From AP-15 sp035509615 (GTDB lineage Bacteria; Pseudomonadota; Alphaproteobacteria; ATCC43930; CGMCC-115725), in contig DATJLK010000083.1 in the NCBI GenBank assembly GCA_035509615.1, positions 1 to 64,000 of the forward strand: a stretch of DNA of 64,000 nt, read 5' to 3'. The notes beneath the pieces were generated by a model that saw only the letters and a program-made list of their open reading frames with translations, was not told the DNA's origin and ran no database searches. Below are positions 9,638 to 16,875 of the stretch, in pieces. Position 1 is the first letter of the stretch, and every line of letters starts with the position of its first letter. Both the position numbers and the translations under genes were made by a program.

Positions 9638-10068
9638 TCCGGGGGTACGGTCCCGCGGCAATTACTCCAGACGATCGCTCTGAGGACCTCGAACAAGCCG
9701 GCGGCCCCCATGCGCCGCCAACGCACATCGTGAGATGACATAACACGTATCGCGGCACGCCACCCCGGGACTGGCTTCGATCAGCGCGGGGCCGGCCATG
9801 CGCGCGCCCGACACCCGATAAGGATGACGATCGAGTGAGGATGGCCGCATCGCGCCGCCACCGGCATCGTCGCGTTCGGGATCGATGCCCGCGCTGGTCG
9901 TGCAACAGAGCGCCTGGATTGGCAAGGGCCTTGTTCAATTTCGACAAGACTCTGTCCGGCGATGGTCGCGCCCACCGCGAGGCGGGAGCTTATTCCGATC
10001 GCATGGTGTTGAGGACGTGATGGGCGGGGGCCGGATCGGCACCGCCTGGGCAACAACGGAGTCACAAG
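9638..10068. other. Intergenic region with no recognised gene
   Basis: About 430 bases between the MscS gene and the hydrophilic-protein gene. Long open frames on the minus strand across this region and the next gene have the compositional look of antisense reading frames and no recognisable domain. A weak GGAGC-N17-TGTT pattern around 9980-10010 faintly resembles a general-stress promoter for the next gene but was not judged good enough to call. Confidence 0.4.
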
Positions 10069-10506
10069 ATGGCGACAAACGACAGCCGAGGCGGAGACCA
10101 TCGCGGTTCGGTGCGCGATCCGGAGCATGACGGCAGACTGAAAGAGAACCGCGAGGCAGGCCGCACGAAGGGGACGACCGAAGGCTCGCGTGAACGCGCC
10201 CAAGAGACAGGCCGCGAGCCGGCGTCGTCGAGCCATTCGCGAAGCCGCAGCGACAATGAGCGCTCGCAGAGCCGTGGCCAATCGCATAGCGGCGGCCAGT
10301 CGCACGACAGCCAGGACGGAAGCCGGAGCGAGCGCGAGGCGCAGCGCGAGGAACAGCAGAGCCTGAAGGAACGCGAATACCGCGACGCCCAGGGCAAGGT
10401 TCACCACCACACCCGGACCTATATGGAAGACCATGCCGGGGAGAGACGCGGCCAGGGCGAATCTCGTCGCGACGAGCGGGGATCGGGAGGTCGCGGCCGC
10501 GAATAG
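10069..10506 (+). CDS. Small, extremely hydrophilic, low-complexity protein (possible stress protein)
   Basis: A 145-residue protein made almost wholly of Arg, Glu, Ser, Gln, Gly, Asp and His, with hardly any hydrophobic residue and no membrane segment or signal peptide. The composition is that of an intrinsically disordered, hydrophilin-like protein; segments such as ERSQSRGQSHSGGQSHDSQD are repetitive. I do not recognise a named family. A ribosome-binding site (GGAG, 7 bases before the ATG) and a stem-loop 12 bases after the stop support it as a real single-gene unit. Hydrophilins commonly protect proteins or membranes under desiccation or osmotic stress, so such a role is plausible but only inferred from composition and from the neighbouring MscS gene. 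Confidence 0.65.
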   Translation: MATNDSRGGDHRGSVRDPEHDGRLKENREAGRTKGTTEGSRERAQETGREPASSSHSRSRSDNERSQSRGQSHSGGQSHDSQDGSRSEREAQREEQQSLKEREYRDAQGKVHHHTRTYMEDHAGERRGQGESRRDERGSGGRGRE

Positions 10507-10518
10507 CGCCGCAGTCTC

Positions 10519-10555
10519 GCCAACGGGCCACCCGCCACCACAGGTGCCCGTTGGC
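10519..10555 (+). terminator. Stem-loop after the hydrophilic-protein gene
   Basis: Perfect 10-bp inverted repeat (GCCAACGGGC / GCCCGTTGGC) with a 17-base loop, starting 12 bases after the stop codon at 10506. A TTTT tract follows about 8 bases downstream. Position and strength fit an intrinsic terminator or 3' stabiliser. Confidence 0.5.
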
Positions 10556-11002
10556 CGACAACTGTTTTCAAAAAACCGTGAAAAACTCGTAAGAATCAAA
10601 ACGAAAGCGCGATCGGGCGTGCACCGTCTCTGCCGTCGCGGCCAGCCCGGGAGCCATGCTTTCGCCCAGCGTGATTTTCTTCTGGCTGCAAGACTTGACT
10701 CTACCACCCGGACCTGCCGCGAAACGGTGGGCCGGGGCCAGAGCCCGGGTGAGGAGACGGGCAAGGATCGGGAGCAACTGCTTGGTTCTCACCGCCGCCG
10801 ATATCGGGCGGCCCGTTGGCGGGACCCATTTCGGCTGTGGGTATCGGCCAGAGCTGATTTTCGGGCCGGCCAACGCCCCGACCCGCGCGGTGCGCCGATT
10901 GGCGCAAGGCACCTCGATGGTAGCATGTCAACGCATCGCAGCGCATTATCCTGACCATCGCGGCCGGCGCGCGGGGGGCGGGCGTGTGTCGCTTGGAGGG
11001 GG
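10556..11002. other. Intergenic region with no recognised gene
   Basis: About 450 bases before the amidase gene. Open frames on either strand are fragmented and show no domain. The start is locally A-rich (around 10565-10605) and may carry a promoter, but no convincing -35/-10 pair was identified. Confidence 0.4.
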
Positions 11003-11815
11003 ATGCGAAACGTCATCTGGGCGCGGCGCCGATTGTTGCGCTCGCTGGCTGGCGCTGTGTTCGCGGGGCTGCCGGATGCCATTGCGTCAGCGCAGCCCGC
11101 GGGCCGGGCGCTGGCGGAACCACGCGGGAAGGTGCAGCGGCATCATCTGCCGCTGGTGGTGATCGATCCGGGGCATGGCGGGATCGATCCTGGCGCTATT
11201 GGCCCGGGCGGGATTTACGAAAAATACATTACTTTTGCGACCGCGACGGATCTCGCCCGGGCGCTGCGGGCCACAGGACGGTTCCGCGTCGCGTTGGACC
11301 GCGGTCCCGACGAATATGTGCCGCTGCATGAGCGGGTAGCCCGCGCCGAGGCGCTGCGCGCAAATCTGTTTTTGTCGATCCACGCCGATGCCTTGCCAAA
11401 TCCGGCGATGCGCGGACTCTCAGTGTTCACTTTGTCGGCCACCGCTTCGGATCGCGAGGCGGCGGCGCTCGCCGCCAGCGAAAATCGTGAAGTCATTCCT
11501 GGTTTGCGCTCGACGCGGCGGCCGAGCGCGGTCGATGCCGTTTTGATCGATCTGATGCGCCGTCAGGCCGACAATCAATCGCTTAAGTTGGCTCGCGATA
11601 TCGTTGAAACGCTCGGCCAGGAGGTCAAACTGCTGGAGAACCCGCAGCGCTCGGCGGGTTTTGTCGTGCTGACCTCGCCCGACATCCCCTCGGCCCTGGT
11701 CGAACTTGGCTGTCTGTCAAACCCCGTCGAAGAGCGTTTGCTGCAGTTGCCGTCCTATCGGCGACGCCTCGCCCGCGGTCTTGCACAAGCAATCAAGGCC
11801 TATTTCGCCAAATGA
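11003..11815 (+). CDS. N-acetylmuramoyl-L-alanine amidase, AmiA/AmiC (Amidase_3) type
   Basis: Periplasmic zinc amidase (270 aa) that cuts the amide bond between muramic acid and the stem peptide, as needed for septal peptidoglycan splitting. An N-terminal twin-arginine-like leader is visible (RRRLLRSLAGAVFAG). The catalytic domain shows the zinc ligands in VIDPGHGGIDPG (His), the Glu of IYEKYITFATA, and FLSIHADALPNP (His), plus the catalytic glutamate in SALVELGCLSN near the C-terminus. The AMIN domain found in many AmiC proteins is absent, so septal targeting must work differently. The ATG is preceded by a very close GGAGG. It is monocistronic in this layout. Confidence 0.92.
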   Translation: MRNVIWARRRLLRSLAGAVFAGLPDAIASAQPAGRALAEPRGKVQRHHLPLVVIDPGHGGIDPGAIGPGGIYEKYITFATATDLARALRATGRFRVALDRGPDEYVPLHERVARAEALRANLFLSIHADALPNPAMRGLSVFTLSATASDREAAALAASENREVIPGLRSTRRPSAVDAVLIDLMRRQADNQSLKLARDIVETLGQEVKLLENPQRSAGFVVLTSPDIPSALVELGCLSNPVEERLLQLPSYRRRLARGLAQAIKAYFAK

Positions 11816-12003
11816 GGCCGGCGCGCTCGGGACTTGCGCCCGGATCTGCCGGAGACGGCTGTCTCATTTGCTGTCCCCGGTCGCGTGTCTCGGATAAGCC
11901 ACCTGTCTCAAAGCCGCGGGCGCGCTTCACCCTACCAGCAGTCGTATAAAATTAACCCCTATTTATTCAAAGGTTTGGCGAGTCAATTCTCGGTTCGAGG
12001 CAT

Positions 12004-12019
12004 TGGCACATCGATTGCT
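12004..12019 (+). promoter_or_regulatory. Sigma-54 (RpoN) -24/-12 promoter
   Basis: TGGCAC, five bases, then TTGCT: an essentially consensus RpoN promoter with the invariant GG and GC at the correct 11-base register. It lies in a non-coding stretch and points toward the hairpin and the small ORF at 12480. RpoN promoters need an enhancer-binding activator; one, the PrsR-type protein, is encoded at 49273-50646. An AT-rich stretch directly upstream could bend DNA (IHF-like) or hold activator sites. Confidence 0.7.
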
Positions 12020-12151
12020 CATTAACCTCCGCCACTTGGGCAATACCTTTGCCGCGACACACCGCTGGCGCCGACCGCGTGTCGGCACGGCCGTCGGGGC
12101 CAGGACCGAACAGCACCTTCTAACGGCGAAAAGCACATTTGGAGTTCCGCT

Positions 12152-12186
12152 GATCGGTTTCGCTCGGCTGCCGAGCGAAACCGATC
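12152..12186. repeat. Perfect 16-bp inverted repeat with 3-base loop
   Basis: GATCGGTTTCGCTCGG, loop CTG, then its exact reverse complement. It is followed by mixed sequence rather than a T-run, so it is not a standard terminator in either direction. It sits about 120 bases downstream of the expected start of the sigma-54 transcript. It may be a structured RNA element, a dispersed palindromic repeat or a protein-binding dyad. Confidence 0.75.
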
Positions 12187-12479
12187 GTCATGATCGAGAT
12201 AATCGATCCCCGCCGATCCGGACCGGAATCGCCCTGCGTCTCTCCCCTAGCCTGCTCCCTTCGCGCCTGCGGATCTGCGAGGGAAGGGAAACACAGTGGC
12301 GCCGGACCGATCCGGGCGCGGGAGATCGCCCCGCCAAAGTCCCCGCCAATGTCAAAGACTGTATGTGTGTGCGCCCGCTCACATTCGCTGTCCGGCCGGG
12401 AGCGGAAAATCATCGTCGATGCGGGGACCGCTCCGGCCTCGCTGAGATGTCGTTGCGATCGAGTGGGGAGTGGGTGTCA

Positions 12480-12725
12480 ATGTTCGATCCGTCTCTGTCG
12501 ACACTTACCAAAGCCTGGCTGACCACGATGTTCGCCGCCAGTCTGTTGCTGGCAGCACTCGCAGTGACGCGGATCTGTGCCGATGACACCCCACTCCAGA
12601 GCCTGCGCCGGACGGTACAGTTTACCGGCGAGCATCCTTCGCCCGATATCGAGGGCTGGGACGGCGCGGATTCCGCCGACGCCGACGCGGACTATGCCGC
12701 GCGGGCCGGCCACACCGGTTCGTGA
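12480..12725 (+). CDS. Putative 81-residue single-span membrane protein
   Basis: Small ORF beginning MFDPSLSTLTKAWLTTMFAA, with one hydrophobic segment (about residues 12-32, SLLLAALAVT) followed by a polar, Asp/Ala-rich C-terminus (DGADSADADADYAARAG). A GGGGAG sequence lies 9 bases before the ATG. It is the first plausible coding region downstream of the sigma-54 promoter and its end overlaps the 3' end of the convergent CoA-transferase gene by 34 bases. No family is recognised. The hydrophobic segment could equally be an uncleaved anchor or a signal peptide (cleavage after ICA). Real expression is uncertain. Confidence 0.4.
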   Translation: MFDPSLSTLTKAWLTTMFAASLLLAALAVTRICADDTPLQSLRRTVQFTGEHPSPDIEGWDGADSADADADYAARAGHTGS

Positions 12726-14104
12726 TAACCGAGCGGTGCGGTTGGCCGCGCCCAATAAGGCGGCGTCTCCGAGAGCCGTACGGTCGGCCCGAGATGACGC
12801 AACCGCCCGACCGGCGTGTCGCTTTCGATCGACCAGCGGGTGATTTCGGCGGGGTAGAGTTCCTTGTCGACCGACTCAAGCGCGGCCGGTGCGACCTCGC
12901 CGCGGTCGACGAGCCATTTTCCGGTCTGCGCCAACGAGATGCGGACCAGCCAGCTGCCGCCCTCGCGCGCCCGTCGCGCCAGCGCCACCATCGCGCCAAA
13001 CGCCATCAGATATCCCGTTAAGTAATCGATAGCGGATACCGGATAGAACTGCGGGCCGGGGTTGGCGCCGGGAAACAACTCGCCTTGGCGGGTGGTGATC
13101 CCGCTAACGGTCTGCACCACCGTATCAAAGCCGCGCCGCGACGCCCAGGGACCGACATGGCTGAACGCGCACATCGAGACGTAGACGAGACCCGGCCGCA
13201 AATTCGACAGCTCTTGCGGCGACAGACCGCGATTGCCGAGGGTGCCGGGCCGGTAGCCCTGGGTAAAGACATCGGTTTCGCGCACCAACCCGAGCAGCGT
13301 GTCGAGGTCGCGCGGTTGGCGCAGATCGAGATGCGCCTGCAATTTGCCGTGGCCGGTATCGTATTCCTGATACCCGATGTTGGGCAGATGCGGTGCGGTG
13401 ATCTTCATCACATCGGCGCCGTGCTCGGCGAGGGTGCGCGCCGAGGTCGGCCCGGCGAGCACCCGCGTCAAATCGAGCACGCGGATGCCCGACAGCGGCC
13501 GCTCGCCTTCGGCCAGCGGCTCGGGCTTGCTGTCGCCGATTTTGATGATCTCCATGACCGGCAGCGAGGCGATTGCCGCCGACTGCGGCTGGCGCGCCCA
13601 CTCCGCCATGCTGCGCACCATCCCGCCCGCCCCCTTGGCGGCGATGATGGCTTCTTCGAGTTCGAGCGCGTCCCAATCAGCCACCGCCCGGCGCACCGCG
13701 TCCTTTTCCTCGGCGCATCCGAGCACGCTCAGCGCCGCCGCGCGGTGGTTGGGGAAGTTGGCGTGGATATAACTCCAGCGCCCGTTTTTCGCCGGGTAGA
13801 CGCCCATCACCGGATTGCGCTCGGTCGAAATCGCAGCGCCGTCGATGTGCATGTAATGGCCGCTGCGCAGCGACGCGACCGCCTGCCGCAAATCGACCGA
13901 AACCTGTTGCCGGCGGCCGCTGCGCAATTCCCACAGATCGGCGGCGGCGAGCCCGGTTGCCGCCAGCGCCGCCGCACCGGCGGCGCCGATGCGGAATGGG
14001 GTCGGCAACACCGGATCGGCACCGCCGCTGATTTCGACCTCTCGCAGCTTTTCCTCGGACCAACCGGCGATCGGCAGGAGCGTGCGCAGCGCGTCATAGG
14101 CCAT
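12692..14104 (-). CDS. Family III CoA-transferase (CaiB/BaiF type) with permuted domain order
   Basis: Probable CoA-transferase of 470 aa that moves CoA between carboxylic acids in the cytosol. The segment that normally opens the family, L-x-G-I-R-V-L-D-L-T-R-V-L-A-G-P followed by GADVMKI, begins only at residue 204, and the catalytic aspartate lies at about residue 360 (PVSAIDYLTGYL). Residues 1-195 instead resemble the C-terminal half of ordinary family members: a helix plus SGRRQQVSVDLRQA, then GVYPAKNGRWSYIHANFPNH. The helix/strand segment after the catalytic Asp occurs a second time at the C-terminus (REGGSWLVRISLAQTG). The substrate is unknown. Divergent from the monooxygenase-like gene at 14197. 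Confidence 0.85.
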   Translation of the reverse strand: MAYDALRTLLPIAGWSEEKLREVEISGGADPVLPTPFRIGAAGAAALAATGLAAADLWELRSGRRQQVSVDLRQAVASLRSGHYMHIDGAAISTERNPVMGVYPAKNGRWSYIHANFPNHRAAALSVLGCAEEKDAVRRAVADWDALELEEAIIAAKGAGGMVRSMAEWARQPQSAAIASLPVMEIIKIGDSKPEPLAEGERPLSGIRVLDLTRVLAGPTSARTLAEHGADVMKITAPHLPNIGYQEYDTGHGKLQAHLDLRQPRDLDTLLGLVRETDVFTQGYRPGTLGNRGLSPQELSNLRPGLVYVSMCAFSHVGPWASRRGFDTVVQTVSGITTRQGELFPGANPGPQFYPVSAIDYLTGYLMAFGAMVALARRAREGGSWLVRISLAQTGKWLVDRGEVAPAALESVDKELYPAEITRWSIESDTPVGRLRHLGPTVRLSETPPYWARPTAPLGYHEPVWPARAA

Positions 14105-14196
14105 GTCTTGGGTTCTCCCATCGAAAACGGGCGGCGCTTGCCTCGGCGCCGGGGGTAGCCGATGATGCCTCGAAATGACGCAGAAAGGGAACGCCG

Positions 14197-14478
14197 ATGA
14201 GTCAAGTCATGATCGTCGTCGAATTTGACGTCAAGCCCGAACATCGCGACCAATTCATCGAACTGATGAGCGGCCATGCGCGGCGTTCGCGCGGTGATGA
14301 CGGCTGCCTGCAATTCGATATCATGCTGCCGCATGATGACAACCAGCACGTGTTTCTGATAGAAAAGTGGCGCGATCAAGCGGCGCTCGACGCGCATGCA
14401 AAAGGCCCGATGCCCGGCGCCACCTACCGGGACTGGATTGTCGGCCGCAAGGTCGCGCGCGGCGCGCCGGCCGATTGA
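14197..14478 (+). CDS. Antibiotic-biosynthesis-monooxygenase (ABM) domain protein
   Basis: A 93-residue dimeric alpha-beta barrel protein of the ABM/YgiN-like superfamily. Typical features are an opening strand MIVVEFDVKPEHRDQFIEL, a central GCLQFDIMLPHDDNQHVFLIEKWRDQAALDAH and the short C-terminal strand. Members act as cofactor-free quinol monooxygenases, heme-degrading enzymes or binding proteins; no heme-degradation signature is evident, so YgiN-like quinone or small-molecule chemistry is only a possibility. The ATG has AAAGGGA 6-7 bases upstream. It is divergent from the CoA-transferase and lies directly upstream of the second MscS gene, with which it may share a transcript. Confidence 0.8.
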   Translation: MSQVMIVVEFDVKPEHRDQFIELMSGHARRSRGDDGCLQFDIMLPHDDNQHVFLIEKWRDQAALDAHAKGPMPGATYRDWIVGRKVARGAPAD

Positions 14479-14533
14479 CGTCCGGTGGCGGGCGCCGGCC
14501 GATCGGACAGGGAGAACCGCCATCGAACCGCTG

Positions 14534-16699
14534 TTGCGCGCTGTCTGCTGGCTCGTGCTGCTGCTGATCGGCGTTGCGGTCCTGCCTGCCGCCGAAGCGG
14601 CCGGGATGTCGGCATTCACGCCGAAACCGGCAAAGCCCTCGGCCGAAACGGCACCGCCGTCGGAAATCCAAGCGCTGCTAAACCTGCTGGCCGATCCGAA
14701 AGTGCAGGCTTGGCTCGACAAACAGAGCAAGAACCAGCCCGCTCCCGAAGCTGCCAGGCCGCCGCTCCAATCACCCGAGCAAATGATGTCGTCGCGTGTC
14801 GAGGCGGTGCGCGAACATATTGCCGGGATGGTCGCGGTCCTGCCGAACATGCCGGCGCAGTTCATACACGCCGCGGATGTCCTCGACACCACGCTGGGGA
14901 ACCGCAGACCTGGACGCGTCGTCGGCCTGGTCGCCGCCTTTGTCGCGCTGGGTTTTGGTGCGGAGGGGCTGTTCTGGCTGGCGACCAAGCGGATCCGCCG
15001 GCATCTCGAAGCCCATCCGGTGGAAACCGTCGGCGAGCGCGTGCGCCTTGTCGGCGAGCGCGCGGCATTCGCGCTGGCGCTGGTGATCGCTTTTGCGATC
15101 GGCAGCATCGGCGCGTTTCTCGCGTTTGAGTGGCCATCGCTGCTGCGCCACATCGTGCTGGGCTATTTGATCGTCTTTCTGGCGATCCGCATCGCCGCGG
15201 TGCTCGGCCGCTTTCTGCTGGCGCCGAGAAATGAACGTTTTCGCATCATCCCGATGGATTCAGCCGCGGCGCGGTTCTGGTATGTGCGGGTCAAGCTGAT
15301 CGTCGGGTGGTTGGCGCTCGGCCTGGTAACAAAGGATCTGCTGAGCGCGCTGGAGGTGTCACCGGCGGCGCGCGACATCGTCGGCTACGGTTTTGGGCTC
15401 GGCACCTTGGCGATCCTGATCGAAGCCGTCTGGCGCCGACCCGGGGATAGCATCGGAGCGGGCCCGGAGCCGGTGCACGAAACCCGGCAGTTGAGCCGGG
15501 TCAAGCTGAACGCGCTGCTGACTGCTGGGCTGATCCTCCTTTATGGACTGCGCGTCGCCGGAATGATGGGGGCGTTCTGGTTGCTTCTCGTCGCGTTGGT
15601 GTGGCCGCTCGCCGACCTTCTGACCCGGCGCGGGGTCGAGCACATTCTGCGGCCGCCCGGCACAACCGAGGCGGTCGGCGTGCCGACGGTAACGACGATC
15701 TGCCTCGAGCGCGGCTTGCGGGCGGCCTTGATTATCGCGGCATTGGCGGTACTCGCCTGGGGGTGGGGGATCGACATCGAGGCATTGACCGCGCAAGAGA
15801 CGATGATGAACCGTTTTGCACGCGGCGCGCTCAGTGCGGTCGCGATTGCCTTGATTGCCGATTTCATCTGGCATGTCGCCAGGGCGGCGATCGACGCCAA
15901 GCTCGCCGAAACGGGCGAGCCGGGTTTGGCGACAACCGACGAAGCGCGGCGCCAGGCGCGGCTGCGCACGTTGTTGCCGATCTTTCGCAACATCCTCTTT
16001 GTTGTCGTGGTTGTGGTGGCGGCGATGATGGCGCTCTCGGCATTGGGCGTCGAGATCGGGCCGCTGATCGCCGGCGCCAGCGTGATCGGCGTGGCAATCG
16101 GCTTTGGCGCGCAGACCTTCGTCCGCGATGTGATCGCCGGCATGTTTTATCTGCTCGACGACGCGTTCCGGGTCGGCGAGTACATCCAAAGCGGCAATTA
16201 CAAGGGCACGGTCGAGGGTTTCAGCATCCGGTCGGTGCGGCTGCGCCATCAACGCGGACCGCTCTACACGGTCCCGTTCGGCCTGCTGGGTGCGGTTGAG
16301 AATATGAGCCGCGACTGGGTTATCGACAAGATCACGCTGGGTGTCACCTACGACACCGACCTCGACCTCGCCAGAAAGCTGATCAAGCAGGTCGGGATCG
16401 AATTGGCGGCGGAGCCGGAATTCGCCCCGCTGATCATCCAGCCCTTGAAAATGCAGGGAGTTGATGCGTTCGGCGATTTCGCGATCCAGTTGCGCGCCAA
16501 GATGATGACCTTGCCGGGCGAGCAGTTCATAATCCGCCGCGCCGCCTATGCCCGGATCAAAAAGGTGTTTGACGCCAACGGCATCAAGTTCGCGTTCCCG
16601 ACCGTACAGCTCGCCGGCGATAAAGCACCGAGCGAAACCGGGCCGGCGATCGCAGCCGCGAGAGAAGCTTTGGTGCTGACCCGGCCGGCGGCGGAATGA
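14534..16699 (+). CDS. Large MscS-family mechanosensitive channel (MscK/YbdG-like build)
   Basis: Mechanosensitive channel of about 721 aa with an N-terminal signal peptide (VLLLIGVAVLPAAEA), a periplasmic helical region of about 150 residues, some ten membrane helices, and a C-terminal MscS core: pore helix GASVIGVAIGFGAQTFVRDV, beta domain DDAFRVGEYIQSGNYKGTVE and cage domain to LPGEQFIIRRAAYARIKKVF. The start is unclear. The best ribosome-binding site (GGGAGA at 14510) is spaced 6 bases from an ATC at 14522; the first conventional in-frame codon after it is the TTG at 14534 used here. An ATG at 14396 would overlap the preceding gene by more than 80 bases and places charged residues before the signal peptide. 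Confidence 0.85.
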   Translation: MRAVCWLVLLLIGVAVLPAAEAAGMSAFTPKPAKPSAETAPPSEIQALLNLLADPKVQAWLDKQSKNQPAPEAARPPLQSPEQMMSSRVEAVREHIAGMVAVLPNMPAQFIHAADVLDTTLGNRRPGRVVGLVAAFVALGFGAEGLFWLATKRIRRHLEAHPVETVGERVRLVGERAAFALALVIAFAIGSIGAFLAFEWPSLLRHIVLGYLIVFLAIRIAAVLGRFLLAPRNERFRIIPMDSAAARFWYVRVKLIVGWLALGLVTKDLLSALEVSPAARDIVGYGFGLGTLAILIEAVWRRPGDSIGAGPEPVHETRQLSRVKLNALLTAGLILLYGLRVAGMMGAFWLLLVALVWPLADLLTRRGVEHILRPPGTTEAVGVPTVTTICLERGLRAALIIAALAVLAWGWGIDIEALTAQETMMNRFARGALSAVAIALIADFIWHVARAAIDAKLAETGEPGLATTDEARRQARLRTLLPIFRNILFVVVVVVAAMMALSALGVEIGPLIAGASVIGVAIGFGAQTFVRDVIAGMFYLLDDAFRVGEYIQSGNYKGTVEGFSIRSVRLRHQRGPLYTVPFGLLGAVENMSRDWVIDKITLGVTYDTDLDLARKLIKQVGIELAAEPEFAPLIIQPLKMQGVDAFGDFAIQLRAKMMTLPGEQFIIRRAAYARIKKVFDANGIKFAFPTVQLAGDKAPSETGPAIAAAREALVLTRPAAE

Positions 16700-16875
16700 A
16701 CGGCAACTACCGGATCTCGCCTGATTGCCTTCTCCTCGACAGATTCCCTCGCGCGATCGGAGTTGATTAAGAAGTCGCGCCCGGTGACCGCGGCGTCGAC
16801 TTCCAACCTGGACTCGCGGGACCGCGTGCGAGTAACGATGAGCCAAACGACGGCGCGCAAAGAGCGGGAGGAGAC

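Larger units (their letters stand above)
11816..12479. other. Long gene-poor region with sigma-54 promoter and strong hairpin
   Basis: About 660 bases without a convincing gene between the amidase and the small ORF at 12480. The first part is AT-rich (around 11945-11985), unusual for this window. It holds the sigma-54-type promoter at 12004-12019 and the perfect hairpin at 12152-12186, both listed separately. Open frames crossing it start at weak codons and look random. Confidence 0.6.

Noticed and set aside
9980..10010. EcfG-like promoter (GGAGC-N17-TGTT) before the hydrophilic-protein gene
   Set aside because: Two of the nine key bases deviate, including the -35 core, so it is no better than chance in this DNA.
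9781..10764. 327-codon minus-strand open frame covering the hydrophilic-protein gene
   Set aside because: It is antisense to a gene with its own ribosome-binding site and terminator, has no domain, and shows the Arg/Ser/Pro-rich look of a shadow frame in GC-rich DNA.
12003..12725. 240-codon reading from a TTG at 12003 through the hairpin region
   Set aside because: The start codon overlaps the sigma-54 promoter itself and the first 159 codons look random; only the last 81 codons were kept as a putative ORF.
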